The notes: a model not told the origin generated them from the letters alone. DNA of 64,000 nt from Blastococcus sp. CPCC 205250 (GCF_019799925.1 NZ_JABGCG010000003.1:485144-549143); one strand, 5' to 3'. Shown: positions 7,775 to 16,397, numbered from the stretch's first letter. Program-made: numbers and translations.

Positions 7775-8587
7775 CTACCGGAGGAGCGTGCCCAGGTCGA
7801 CGGGCAGCTGCACGCCGGTGATGTGCCGGGCGTCGTCGGAGGCGAGGAACGCGACCGCGGCCGCGATGTCCTCCGGCTGGGAGATGGGGTCGGGCAGGGT
7901 CTGCATGAAGATCGGGCCCAGGGTCGTCGCGTTCTCGACGATGAGCTCCCCCATGCGCGCCGGCATCATGCCGGTCATCACGCCGTGCGGGTGCACGGTG
8001 TTGACCCGGATGTTGTGCTGCCCGAGCTCGTTGGCCATCGACTTCGCCAGGCCGACGACGCCGTGCTTGCTGGCGGCGTAGTGCGCGAGGAACGGCAGCC
8101 CGCGGAGCCCCGCGACCGAGCTGGTGATGACGATCGAGCCGCCGGTGCCCTGCTCGATGAGCGTCGGCACGGTCGCCTTCATCGTGAGGAAGGTGCCGGT
8201 CAGGTTGACCTCGATCGTCTCGCGCCACTGCTCGACCGGGATCTCCCACGACCAGTTGCCCGAGCAGATGCCGGCGTTGGCGACCACGACGTCGAGGTGG
8301 CCGAACTCCGCGACGCCGTCCCGGACCAGCTCCTGCAGGGCGTCGAGGTCCCGGATGTCGGCCTTGCGGGCGAGGATCCGCCGGTCCTGGGCCTCGACCA
8401 GGCGGACGGTCTCGGCGAGGTCCTCCTCGGTCGGGCCCTCGTAGTCCGTCGTCTCGGCGGAGACGCAGTTGTCCAGGGCGATGATGTCGGCGCCCTCGGA
8501 GGCCAGGCGCACGGCCTCGGCCCGGCCCTGGCCGCGAGCGGCGCCGGTGATGAGGGCGACCTTGCCGGCGAGCCTGTTCGGGGTCAT
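7775..8587 (-). CDS. Mycofactocin-coupled SDR family oxidoreductase
   Basis: A 270-aa short-chain dehydrogenase. The NAD motif is TGAARGQGR and the catalytic residues are Ser156/157, Tyr170 and Lys174 (HYAASK). The region after the second beta strand, about residues 42-72 with LVEAQDRRILARKADIRD, is longer than in ordinary SDRs. It is the hallmark of the mycofactocin-coupled subfamily, which keeps its NAD bound and passes electrons to mycofactocin. ATG 8587 has AGGAG 6 nt upstream. The likely role is oxidation of a secondary or primary alcohol made by the P450. It shares the island with an MftD homologue and a second SDR of this type at 16417. Confidence 0.9.
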   Translation of the reverse strand: MTPNRLAGKVALITGAARGQGRAEAVRLASEGADIIALDNCVSAETTDYEGPTEEDLAETVRLVEAQDRRILARKADIRDLDALQELVRDGVAEFGHLDVVVANAGICSGNWSWEIPVEQWRETIEVNLTGTFLTMKATVPTLIEQGTGGSIVITSSVAGLRGLPFLAHYAASKHGVVGLAKSMANELGQHNIRVNTVHPHGVMTGMMPARMGELIVENATTLGPIFMQTLPDPISQPEDIAAAVAFLASDDARHITGVQLPVDLGTLLR

Positions 8588-8721
8588 GCGGAGCTCCTGT
8601 CGTTCAGCGTGGCCGGACGGTCCGGCCGGGGGGCGTGGTGCGGACGGCGCGGCGCCCGCCCCGGTCCCGTTGCCGGGGTCGGAGCGGGCTCGCAGGTCGT
8701 GCGGGGCGGCGGCGTCCGCGC

Positions 8722-9933
8722 TCAGCCGCCGACGGCGGTGGCGTCGGACTGGGCGAGGACGGCGTCGCGGGCGGCGCCCTCGGCGATCATCGCGCGGTAG
8801 CGCACGAGCTTGGCCGGCGCCCCGAAACCCACGGCGCCCACCAGGACCCCGCCGGCGAAGTAGCCGACGACCGTGCCCTTGACCGGGCCGCCCTCGAGCC
8901 CGGTGCCGTGCAGCTGCACGACCTCCTCGGCCAGGTCGGTCCGCCCGAACGTCTGGATCTTCATGCCGAACTGGTCGGACCAGACGTAGGGCACCGCGAG
9001 CGCCGGCCCCTCGATGCCGAGGACGTCGCAGGCGACCACCTGCGTCTGGTCCACGGTGGTCGTCCAGTGCTCGTTGCGGTGGTGGCGGTTGCGGGACCCG
9101 TCCCACCAGGCAGCGATGTCGCCCACCGCCCAGACCCCGCTGGTGCCCAGCACGCGCCCGGAGGCGTCGCAGGCCACGCCGTCCGTGGTGTCCAGGCCGG
9201 CCCCGTCCAGCCAGCTCACGTCGGGGAGGGAACCGATGCCCACCAGCACGAGGTCGGCGGTGACCGTGGACCCGTCGGAGAGCTCGACGGTGCGCTCGTC
9301 GACGAACCGGGTGATCCGGGTGTCGCAGCGCAGGTCGAGGCCCGCCTCGGTGAACAGCCGGGCGGCCAGGGCGCCGACCTCCCGGCCCAGCGCGCGCTCG
9401 ACCGGGACGGGCAGCGCCTCGAGGACGGTCACCTGCACGCCCTTCCCGTGGGCCGCGCAGGCGACCTCGGCGCCGATGAAGCCGGCCCCGACGATGAGCA
9501 GCGAGGACAGCGAGTCGAAGGCACCCCGCAGCGCGACGGCGTCCTCGAGGGTCCGCAGCGTGACCACGCCGGCCGGCTGGTCGGGCAGCGTGCGCGCGGT
9601 GACGCCGGTGGCGAGGACGACGGCGTCCCCCTGGACCGACGTGCCGTCCTCGAGCTCGACGGTGGTCCCGTGCAGCCCGACGGCCCGCGTGCCGAACACC
9701 ATCGTGACGTCGAGCGCGGCGAGGGCCTCCGCGTCCTTGAACGTCGCCTTGGCCGGCTCCCAGGTGCCGTTGAGGATCTGCTTGGACAACGGCGGGCGGT
9801 CGTAGGGCGCGTGCACCTCCGCCCCGATCAGGGTGATGCGGCCGACGTGCCCGCGGGTGCGCAGCGCCTCGACGGTCCGCAGGCCGCCCAGGCCGGCCCC
9901 GACGACGACGACGTGCTCCGGGAGCTGCCCCAT
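8722..9933 (-). CDS. FAD-dependent NAD(P)H:ferredoxin/rubredoxin reductase family protein
   Basis: A 403-aa two-dinucleotide-fold flavoprotein of the putidaredoxin-reductase type. The FAD motif is VVVGAGLGGLRT near residue 9. The NAD(P) motif is LLIVGAGFIGAEVA in the middle, and the FAD-closing motif is VWAVGDIAAW. A C-terminal dimerisation domain follows with YVWSDQFGMKIQTFG. It is the obvious electron donor to the ferredoxins serving the P450 at 14777. The ATG at 9933 overlaps the TGA of the doxX-like gene by one base, so they are translationally coupled. Confidence 0.9.
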   Translation of the reverse strand: MGQLPEHVVVVGAGLGGLRTVEALRTRGHVGRITLIGAEVHAPYDRPPLSKQILNGTWEPAKATFKDAEALAALDVTMVFGTRAVGLHGTTVELEDGTSVQGDAVVLATGVTARTLPDQPAGVVTLRTLEDAVALRGAFDSLSSLLIVGAGFIGAEVACAAHGKGVQVTVLEALPVPVERALGREVGALAARLFTEAGLDLRCDTRITRFVDERTVELSDGSTVTADLVLVGIGSLPDVSWLDGAGLDTTDGVACDASGRVLGTSGVWAVGDIAAWWDGSRNRHHRNEHWTTTVDQTQVVACDVLGIEGPALAVPYVWSDQFGMKIQTFGRTDLAEEVVQLHGTGLEGGPVKGTVVGYFAGGVLVGAVGFGAPAKLVRYRAMIAEGAARDAVLAQSDATAVGG

Positions 9934-10466
9934 CAGGGCGCGACGGCCTTCGGTGCCGGCTTGCGCCAGAAGGTGGCCAGCTGCGCGGCGGCCCCGCCGA
10001 TGCCGAGGCCGGCGGCGAACAGCGCCGCCCGCGGGCCGGAGAACCGGTCGGTGCCCAGCGCCCGGTCCACGCTCCAGCCGCCGGGCCCCAGCGCGGCGAG
10101 GGCGATCGAGGCGACGGAGAGGTTGGCGACGTACTCCCACCCCTCGGCGGTGATCCAGAAGCCGTTGGGGATGTGCACCGACCGCGCGGCGACCGAGAGA
10201 GTGCCGACGACCGCGGCGGCGGCCAGCGGGGTCGCGGCACCGGCGACCAGCGCCGCGCCCGACCCGATCTCGACGACCGCGCTGGTGCGGGCCTGCAGCA
10301 TCGGCTGCTTGAAGCCGATCGAGCCGAACCAGCCGGCGGTCCCCGCCAGGGTGCGGCCGTGCTTCACCCCGTGCGCGATCATCGTCCCGCCCACGGCGGT
10401 GCGCAGCAGGAACCGCGCGACTCCCGTGCCCGGAGCCGTCGTACCTGTCCGTGCCGTGCGGGCCAC
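9933..10466 (-). CDS. DoxX family membrane protein
   Basis: A 177-aa membrane protein with four hydrophobic segments (about residues 17-37, 62-90, 110-128 and 143-163). It has the DoxX-type start FLLRTAVGGTMIAHGVKHG and the WFGSIGFKQP loop. DoxX relatives are small quinone-linked or redox-associated inner-membrane proteins whose exact role varies. It is coupled by a 1-bp overlap to the ferredoxin-reductase-like gene, which suggests a function in electron supply or membrane docking. That is inference. Confidence 0.8.
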   Translation of the reverse strand: MARTARTGTTAPGTGVARFLLRTAVGGTMIAHGVKHGRTLAGTAGWFGSIGFKQPMLQARTSAVVEIGSGAALVAGAATPLAAAAVVGTLSVAARSVHIPNGFWITAEGWEYVANLSVASIALAALGPGGWSVDRALGTDRFSGPRAALFAAGLGIGGAAAQLATFWRKPAPKAVAP

Positions 10467-10529
10467 CGGACTCTCCCTTCTGGAGGCCGGCCACGCGAGG
10501 CGGCCGGCCGTGGACTCGTGGGTGTGCGC

Positions 10530-10838
10530 TCAGTCCGAGGCGGGCAGCGGCTGGGCGCTCTTCTGCTGCAGCGTCGTGCCGTTGACCGCGACCGCGTGGT
10601 CGCCGGGCTTGACGCACAGCAGCTCCAGGCCCACACCCTCGTCGGCGTAGCGCTTGCCCATGAGGACACCGCTGCCGGCCTCGCCCTCGGCGGTCGCGCC
10701 GGCAGCCGGGGTCTCCCCCGGCGCCGTCATCGGCACGCCACCACAGGTCACGTCCACGTCGCCCTCGGGCGCCCGGACCACGACCAGCGACGTCGCGTCG
10801 ACCGCACTGGTCAGCGTCTGTCCGACCTTCAGCTTCAT
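10530..10838 (-). CDS. Small conserved-looking protein of unknown function
   Basis: A 102-aa protein I do not recognise. It starts MKLKVGQTLTSAVDATSLVV and seems to be all-beta. Around residues 32-38 it has TCGGVPM, then an Ala/Gly/Glu-rich linker (about 40-56). It continues with GKRYADEGVGLELLCVKPG and ends in ALPASD-like residues (LPASD). There are only two cysteines, one in TCGG and one in LLCVK. No signal peptide or membrane span is seen. The ATG is preceded by GAGGAGTGGG. Its place between doxX and an aldehyde dehydrogenase suggests a redox-accessory or chaperone-like role, but nothing in the sequence proves it. Confidence 0.75.
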   Translation of the reverse strand: MKLKVGQTLTSAVDATSLVVVRAPEGDVDVTCGGVPMTAPGETPAAGATAEGEAGSGVLMGKRYADEGVGLELLCVKPGDHAVAVNGTTLQQKSAQPLPASD

Positions 10839-10951
10839 CCACCCACTCCTCGTTCGATCTGTCACGGCAGTCCCGGCGGCGGACGCGGGGGTCCGGCACC
10901 GCCGGGCGACGTCCGGGACGCCGGTCTGTGTCCCTGCTCCCAGGGAGTCCC

Positions 10952-12403
10952 TCAGGGGACCACGAGCCCCACGAGCTTGACGTCGAGGTACTCGTCGATG
11001 CCCTCGGCGCCGCCCTCGCGGCCGAGGCCGCTGACCCCGACGCCGCCGAAGGGCGCGGCCGCGGCCGTCGGGTTGATGTCGTTGACCCCGACGATGCCGA
11101 ACCGCAGCGCCTCCGAGACGCGGACCGCCCGGCCGAGGTCGTTGGTGTAGACGTAGGAGGCCAGCCCGTACTCGGTGTCGTTGGCCCGCTGCACGACCTC
11201 GTCCTCGTCGTCGAACGGGATGAGCGCCGCGACCGGGCCGAAGGTCTCCTCGCGGTAGATCACCATCGACTCGTCGACGTCGGCCACCACGGTGGGCGCG
11301 AAGAACCGGCCGGCCGCGAGCTCGCCCTCGGCCAGCCGGGCGCCCCCGGAGAGCAGCCGGGCACCGCGGTCCACCGCGTCGTCGACCTGGCGCGCGACCT
11401 TCTCCACCGCCGCCTCGTCGACCAGCGGGCCGATGCCGACGCCCTCGACGGTGCCCGGCCCGACCTTGAGCCGGGCGACGCGGTCGACCAGGGCGGCGGA
11501 GAAGGCGTCGAGGATGCCGCGCTGCACGAAGATCCGGTTCGGGCTGATGCAGGCCTGGCCGGTGTTGAGGAACTTGACCAGCGCGGCCCCCTTGGCCGCG
11601 TGCACGGGGTCCGCGTCGTCGAACACGATCATCGGGGCGTGGCCGCCGAGCTCCATGGACACGCGCTTCATGGTGGCCGCGGCCCGTGCGGCGAGGGCCT
11701 TGCCGACCTCGGTCGAGCCGGTGAAGGTCAGCTTGCGCACCGCGGGCGAGTCCAGCAGCCGGTCGCCCACGGACTCCGGGCGGCTGGTCGTCACCAGGTT
11801 CGCCACGCCGGCCGGGAGCCCGGCCTCGGCGAGGATCTCGAACACGGCGACGGCGCACAGCGGCGTCTGCTCGGCGGGCTTGAGCACGATCGTGCAGCCG
11901 GCCGCCACGGCGGGGGCGACCTTCCGCGTGATCATGGAGATCGGGTAGTTCCAGGGCGTGATCCCGGCGACGACGCCGACCGGCTGGCGGAGCACGGACA
12001 GCCGCTGCTCGGGGCGCGGCGAGGGGATGGTGCTGCCGTAGACCCGCTTGGCCTCCTCGGCGAACCAGCTGAGGAAGTCCGCGGCGTAGCGCACCTCGTT
12101 GCGGGCCGCCTTGAGCGGCTTGCCCTGCTCGGCGGTCATGAGGGCGGCGAGCTCCTCCGCCCGCTCGGTCATGAGCCGGTGGGCGGTCCAGAGCACCTCG
12201 GCGCGCTGGTAGGCGGTGGTGCGGCGCCACGCCGGGAACGCCGCCTCGGCGGCGGCGACGGCGCGGTCGGCCTCGGCGGCGCCCGCATCGGCGGCCCGGC
12301 CGATCACCCGGCCGTTGCTCGGGTCGGTGACGTCGAAGGTGCGACCGTCGTCGGCCGGGAGCCACTTCCCGTCGATGTAGAGGGTCTCGCCGTCGTCCGC
12401 CAT
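10952..12403 (-). CDS. NAD(P)-dependent aldehyde dehydrogenase (succinate-semialdehyde dehydrogenase-like)
   Basis: A 483-aa class I/II-type aldehyde dehydrogenase. The oxyanion segment is ITPWNYPISMITRKVAPA, the general base is Glu251 in SMELGGHAP, and the nucleophile is Cys285 in NTGQACISPNR. The C-terminal oligomerisation piece PFGGVGVSGLGREGG is intact. I take the ATG at 12403 (MADDGETLYIDGKW), which is the family start. The frame runs on to 12448, through an AT-rich patch that looks like promoter. It probably oxidises the aldehyde made by one of the mycofactocin-type SDRs to a carboxylate. Confidence 0.9.
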   Translation of the reverse strand: MADDGETLYIDGKWLPADDGRTFDVTDPSNGRVIGRAADAGAAEADRAVAAAEAAFPAWRRTTAYQRAEVLWTAHRLMTERAEELAALMTAEQGKPLKAARNEVRYAADFLSWFAEEAKRVYGSTIPSPRPEQRLSVLRQPVGVVAGITPWNYPISMITRKVAPAVAAGCTIVLKPAEQTPLCAVAVFEILAEAGLPAGVANLVTTSRPESVGDRLLDSPAVRKLTFTGSTEVGKALAARAAATMKRVSMELGGHAPMIVFDDADPVHAAKGAALVKFLNTGQACISPNRIFVQRGILDAFSAALVDRVARLKVGPGTVEGVGIGPLVDEAAVEKVARQVDDAVDRGARLLSGGARLAEGELAAGRFFAPTVVADVDESMVIYREETFGPVAALIPFDDEDEVVQRANDTEYGLASYVYTNDLGRAVRVSEALRFGIVGVNDINPTAAAAPFGGVGVSGLGREGGAEGIDEYLDVKLVGLVVP

Positions 12404-12503
12404 GCCACCCATCCATGTTTTCAAAGGCATCACAACATCGGCGAGCATACGGGCCGTGCATCCGCCGGTCGACCCCCCGGGACCGGCGGACGCGCGACCA
12501 CCG

Positions 12504-14159
12504 TCAGGAGTCGGCGCGCAGCAGCAGGACGCCGCTGGGCGTGAGGCCGCCGCTGCTGACGACGGCGACGCGGGCGCTGTCCACCTGCCGGTCCCCGCCC
12601 TCGCCGCGCAGCTGGGTGACCGCCTCGTGCACCAGACCCATGCCGTGGGTGCGCCCGTGCGAGAGCTGCCCGCCGTGGGTGTTCAGCGGGAGGACGCCGT
12701 CGCGGGCGATGTTTCCGCCGCCCGCCAGGAAGTCCTTGGCCTCGCCCACCCCGCAGAAGCCCAGCCCCTCGATCCAGGACAGGCAGTTGAAGGTGAAGCC
12801 GTCGTAGAGGAGGGCGACGTCGACGTCGTCCGGGCGCAGGTCGGTCCGCGTCCACATGTGCGCGGCGGGGCCGAACACCTGCGGCTCGTGGGTCGAGGTG
12901 CTCTGGTCCCACTCCATCCGCTCGATGATCTGGGTGCCCACCGCCTCGACCCGCACGGGCGGCTTGGCCAGGTCGCCGGCCGTGTCGGCCGCCGAGACGA
13001 CCACCGCGATCGCCCCGTCGACGGGGACGTCGTTGTCGTACAGCCCGAACGGGGTCGTGGTGAGACGCGCCCCGAGGTAGTCGTCCATGGTCATCGGGTC
13101 GCGGTAGACCGCCGCCGGGTTCAGCGCGGCGTTGGCCCGCTGGTTGAGCGCGATCCAGCCGAGCGTCTCGCGCGTCATGCCGTAGCGGTGCATGTACCGG
13201 CCGGCGGTCTGCGCGAGCAGGTGGGCCGCGGAGGTGGCCCCGAAGGGCATGCCCCAGCCCATGTCACCGCCCATCCGGCCGCCACCGGGCCTGAGGTAGC
13301 CGGTGCGCATCAGGGTCTCCTGGCTGGACTGCCAGAGGGTGCGGAAGCAGAGCACGTGGCGGGCCAGCCCGGCCGAGACCGCCGTCATGGCCGCGATCAC
13401 CGAGCCGCCCGGGCCGAAGGTCTCGCCGCCGCCGTTGTACCAGCTGGGCCGGATGCGCAGCGCGGCCTCCAGGGCGGTCACGCCGCCCTCGCTGAACCCG
13501 CTCTCCATGCCGCCGCCGGGGTAGGTCGACAGGCCGTCGATGTCCTCCATCGTGAGCCCCGCGTCGGCCACCGCCTGCCGGCAGGCCTCGATGGTGAGGC
13601 TCAGCGGGTCGACCATCTGCCGCCGCGCGATCCGCGACGCGCCGATCCCGGAGAGGACGGCGTCGTCCTCGAACTTGCGCGAGCCCAGCCGCGGGCGCAC
13701 CAGGGTCCGGACCTGCTCCGCGGTCACCTCGTCCTCCGGCAGCGGCGCCGGCTCGGCCGGCTGCTCGGCGGCCGGCCGGAACAGCGGCAGCCAGACGTCC
13801 TCCTCCTGCTGGAAGACCACCTCGACCGACATGCCCAGCCGCAGGTCGTCGGGGTCGGCCTCGACGATCCGGGTGGTGAGCTTGACCCGGGGGTCCTCCT
13901 CCAGCGCCACCTGCGCGATGGGGAACGGGTTGCCCACCCCGGGGAACGGATAGTGGTGGTTCACGGTGAGCCCGAACAGGGTGCCGCGGCCGGAGACCTC
14001 CCGCACCGACAGGTCCGTGCCCTGACAGGACGGGCAGATCGGCTTCGGCGGGTGGATCAGGCCGGAGCACGACGAGCACTCCTGGATCCGCAACCGCCCG
14101 TCGGCGCCGGCCTTCCAGTAGAACTCGGTCCACGGCAGCACCAGCGGCAGCAGCGCCAT
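12504..14159 (-). CDS. Fusion of DUF35 OB-fold/zinc-ribbon domain with thiolase-like (lipid-transfer/aldolase) domain
   Basis: A 551-aa two-domain protein. Residues 1-140 are a DUF35 domain with a Cys4 zinc ribbon (Cys28, Cys31, Cys42, Cys45) and an OB fold (RGTLFGLTVNHHYPF). Residues about 165-550 are a thiolase-like fold ending NTHGGQLSHGRTHGMG. Where thiolases have the nucleophilic Cys this protein has ETFGPGGSVIAAM. LLYDGFTFN provides the Tyr seen in Ltp2-type retro-aldolases. In known systems the Ltp2 aldolase needs a separate DUF35 partner (part of ChsH2). Here both are one chain, so a retro-aldol cleavage of a branched beta-hydroxyacyl-CoA is the best guess. Confidence 0.85.
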   Translation of the reverse strand: MALLPLVLPWTEFYWKAGADGRLRIQECSSCSGLIHPPKPICPSCQGTDLSVREVSGRGTLFGLTVNHHYPFPGVGNPFPIAQVALEEDPRVKLTTRIVEADPDDLRLGMSVEVVFQQEEDVWLPLFRPAAEQPAEPAPLPEDEVTAEQVRTLVRPRLGSRKFEDDAVLSGIGASRIARRQMVDPLSLTIEACRQAVADAGLTMEDIDGLSTYPGGGMESGFSEGGVTALEAALRIRPSWYNGGGETFGPGGSVIAAMTAVSAGLARHVLCFRTLWQSSQETLMRTGYLRPGGGRMGGDMGWGMPFGATSAAHLLAQTAGRYMHRYGMTRETLGWIALNQRANAALNPAAVYRDPMTMDDYLGARLTTTPFGLYDNDVPVDGAIAVVVSAADTAGDLAKPPVRVEAVGTQIIERMEWDQSTSTHEPQVFGPAAHMWTRTDLRPDDVDVALLYDGFTFNCLSWIEGLGFCGVGEAKDFLAGGGNIARDGVLPLNTHGGQLSHGRTHGMGLVHEAVTQLRGEGGDRQVDSARVAVVSSGGLTPSGVLLLRADS

Positions 14160-14260
14160 CGGTGTCCCTCTCTTCCTCGGGTCCGCGTCGGCGGGTCGGC
14201 TCGGGGTGCGGGGCGCCCCGGTGCGGCGGGGCGGGTGGAGCGGGGGGACGGGAGCCGCGG

Positions 14261-14590
14261 TCAGTCGTCCGCCGGCCGCGGCGGCAGGGCGGTGACCTCC
14301 GGCGGGTCGGGCACCGTGCCCTTGGGCAGGTTGGGCGTGCCGCCCGGGGAGCCGACGCCGGCGAAGAACGCGGCGTTGACGGCGGTGAAGCCCGACCACT
14401 CCTCCGGCAGGTCGTCCTCGTAGTAGATGGCCTCGACCGGGCAGACCTGCACGCAGGCGCCGCAGTCCACGCACTCCTCGGGCTGGATGAAGGCCATCCG
14501 GCCGCCCTCGTAGATGCAGTCGACCGGGCAGGCGTCGACGCAGGAGCGGTCGAGGACGTCGACACAGGGCTCGGCGATCACGTAGGTCAT
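14261..14590 (-). CDS. 7Fe ferredoxin ([3Fe-4S][4Fe-4S])
   Basis: A 109-aa FdxA-type ferredoxin. The first cluster site is Cys9-x7-Cys17-x3-Cys21-Pro, typical of a [3Fe-4S] centre. The second is Cys40-x2-Cys43-x2-Cys46-x3-Cys50-Pro, a [4Fe-4S] centre. The C-terminal 40 residues (Gly/Pro-rich, ending PPRPADD) are the usual tail. Its likely job is electron carriage in the island, to the P450 or from the acyl-CoA dehydrogenases. It is separated from the upstream P450 gene by a strong hairpin and G-rich repeats, so its expression may differ from the P450. Confidence 0.92.
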   Translation of the reverse strand: MTYVIAEPCVDVLDRSCVDACPVDCIYEGGRMAFIQPEECVDCGACVQVCPVEAIYYEDDLPEEWSGFTAVNAAFFAGVGSPGGTPNLPKGTVPDPPEVTALPPRPADD

Positions 14591-14659
14591 GCAGTGCTCC
14601 AACGGTGGGGACCTCGTCGTCCGCACCCTCGCCGACCGGGGGCGAGCCTCGGGACGTGG

Positions 14660-14722
14660 CCGGGTGGGTGGGTGCGAGGCCGGGTGGGTGGGGTGGGCGC
14701 GACCGGGTGGGTGGGGTGGGGG
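14660..14722 (+). repeat. G-rich imperfect tandem repeat with G-quadruplex potential
   Basis: CCGGGTGGGTGG occurs at 14660, 14680 and 14703 (periods 20 and 23), each followed by more GGGT runs. Several sets of four G-runs lie close together on the plus strand, which is the template strand for the flanking minus-strand genes. Confidence 0.6.
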
Positions 14723-14729
14723 CGCGCGG

Positions 14730-14765
14730 GTGCCGGGCCCGGGGGCACGCCCCCGGGCCCGGCAC
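14730..14765 (-). terminator. Very strong hairpin after the P450 gene, terminator or attenuator
   Basis: GTGCCGGGCCCGGGGGC (14730-14746) pairs perfectly over 17 bp with 14749-14765 around a 2-nt loop. It begins 12 nt after the P450 stop codon. No U-run follows, as is common in actinobacterial terminators. Confidence 0.65.
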
Positions 14766-14776
14766 CGGCCGCACGC

Positions 14777-16177
14777 TCAGGTGAGCGTCGCGCGGTCCTT
14801 GCGGACGGTGATCGGCTCGGCGAGGCGCTGCTCGTCGACCACCGTCTGCAGCGTCGCGATGGTCTCCTCCAGGCCCGGTCCGAGACGCTTGCCGGGCGTG
14901 AAGGTGGCCGGCAGGAACCGCATGCCGTTGATGACCTGGGTGGTCTCGTAGTGCACGGTCCCCGCGGGGTCGCACGCGTAGTCGGGCATCCGGTCCAGGA
15001 CCGCCTTCACCATGGTCTTGAACCCCGCGCGGGCCACGTTCGACCCGATGCACCGGTGCACCCCGAGGCCGAAGCTGGCGTGCCGGTTGCCCGTGCGGTC
15101 GAGCTTGACCTCGTGCGGGTCCTCGAACACCTGCTCGTCCCGGTTGGCCATGGCCCACGACAGCCACAGCCGGTCACCCTCGCGGAACCGGACGCCGGCG
15201 ATCTCGACGTCGTCGGAGACGGTGCGGCCGTCGCCCTGCGCCGGGGTGTAGAAGCGCAGGAACTCCTCGGTCGCGCTGTCGCGCAGGGTCTCCCACTCCC
15301 GGTGCAGCCGCTCGCGCTGGTCGGGGTGCTCCCCCAGCCACTCCAGCGAGTGCGCCGTGAGCGCCGTGGTGGTGTCGAAGCCGCCACCGATCAGCAGCAT
15401 GACGACGCCGACGATCTCCATGTCGTCCTCGGGACCCTCCCCGCCCAGGTCCGCGTTGATGATGGCGTCGAGCAGTCCCGGCCGCGGGTTCGCCCGCGCC
15501 TGCTGGATGCTCTCGAACAGCCGCATGCCCATCGCCATGGACAGCTCCCGCACGCGGGGGTAGTCCGGCGAGTGGATCGGCGTGTACACGCTGGCGTGGG
15601 ACGGCTCGTTGTAGACGGTCCAGTCCTCGAGCGGCAGCCCCAGGAGGGCCATCGTCAGGACCGCCGGCACGATGTTGGCCAGGTCCTCGACGAAGTCGAT
15701 CCGCCCGCTCTCGATCTTCTCGTCGATCGCGGCCCGGGTGATCTCGTCGAGCACCGGCTGCCACCGCGCCACCGCGGCCGGGGACAGGTAGGGGTTCAGC
15801 GCGTTGCGGTAGTAGCGCTGCCGCGGGGGGTCCATCTCCAGGAACCCACCGATGACACCGCCGCGCTGCTCCTTCGGCGGAGCCGGGATGTTGATCCCGT
15901 CGTAGCCGCGGCGCCGGTTGGAGATGTCGGCGTCGTTGGACAGGCAGTCCGACCGGCGCGCCACGTCGAACAGCTCCTGGTTGCCGTTGACGAACCAGTA
16001 GCCGCCGTGGGTGTCGTTCCACGCGATCCGCGGACCCGCGTGCAGCCGCTGCGCCCAGTCCACGAACTCGGTCCGGTACGCCGGGCCGTGCCGGTCCAGG
16101 ACGATGCGCCGCCCCTCCTTGCGCGACTCGTCGTCCTGGCCGACCCCGCCCGGGGCGGTCGTCTCGTCGATGCTCAC
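14777..16177 (-). CDS. Cytochrome P450
   Basis: A 466-aa soluble bacterial P450. The I-helix reads LLIGGGFDTTTALT (the oxygen-activating Thr is present). The K-helix ExxR is in EEFLRFYTP. The heme loop is FGLGVHRCIGSNVAR with ligand Cys376. The B-C region includes GGFLEMDPPRQRYYR. A C-terminal tail of about 40 residues beyond the usual end (RLGPGLEETIATLQTVV) is unusual. The [3Fe-4S] ferredoxin gene lies 25 bp upstream in the same direction, and a reductase is 5 kb downstream. I cannot assign a CYP family with confidence. It probably hydroxylates the island's hydrophobic substrate. Confidence 0.94.
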   Translation of the reverse strand: MSIDETTAPGGVGQDDESRKEGRRIVLDRHGPAYRTEFVDWAQRLHAGPRIAWNDTHGGYWFVNGNQELFDVARRSDCLSNDADISNRRRGYDGINIPAPPKEQRGGVIGGFLEMDPPRQRYYRNALNPYLSPAAVARWQPVLDEITRAAIDEKIESGRIDFVEDLANIVPAVLTMALLGLPLEDWTVYNEPSHASVYTPIHSPDYPRVRELSMAMGMRLFESIQQARANPRPGLLDAIINADLGGEGPEDDMEIVGVVMLLIGGGFDTTTALTAHSLEWLGEHPDQRERLHREWETLRDSATEEFLRFYTPAQGDGRTVSDDVEIAGVRFREGDRLWLSWAMANRDEQVFEDPHEVKLDRTGNRHASFGLGVHRCIGSNVARAGFKTMVKAVLDRMPDYACDPAGTVHYETTQVINGMRFLPATFTPGKRLGPGLEETIATLQTVVDEQRLAEPITVRKDRATLT

Positions 16178-16202
16178 GTCGGTCCTCCCGTGCGTTCCGC
16201 CG

Positions 16203-16397
16203 TCACTCGGAGATGACGATGGCCTGCTCGGGACAGGAGCGGGCCGCCTCGCGGGCGAGCTCCTCCTGGCCGGCGGGGACGTCCTCGTTGATCGCCCAGG
16301 CGTGGCCGTCCTCGTCGCTGAGCGCGAAGAGGTTGGGGGCGGTCATGGCGCACAGGGTGTGGCCCTGGCAGATGTCGGGGTCGACACGGACCTTCAT
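16203..16397 (-). CDS. [3Fe-4S]-type P450 ferredoxin
   Basis: A 64-aa ferredoxin of the kind paired with actinobacterial P450s. The ligands are Cys10, Cys16 (CQGHTLC) and Cys55 (SCPEQAI), with a non-cysteine in the fourth place, giving a [3Fe-4S] cluster. ATG 16397 is preceded by GAGGAGCACCCAG. The frame is open back to 16424, but that start would run into the upstream SDR stop and lacks a site. It lies 25 bp before the P450 gene and is surely its direct electron donor. Confidence 0.93.
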   Translation of the reverse strand: MKVRVDPDICQGHTLCAMTAPNLFALSDEDGHAWAINEDVPAGQEELAREAARSCPEQAIVISE

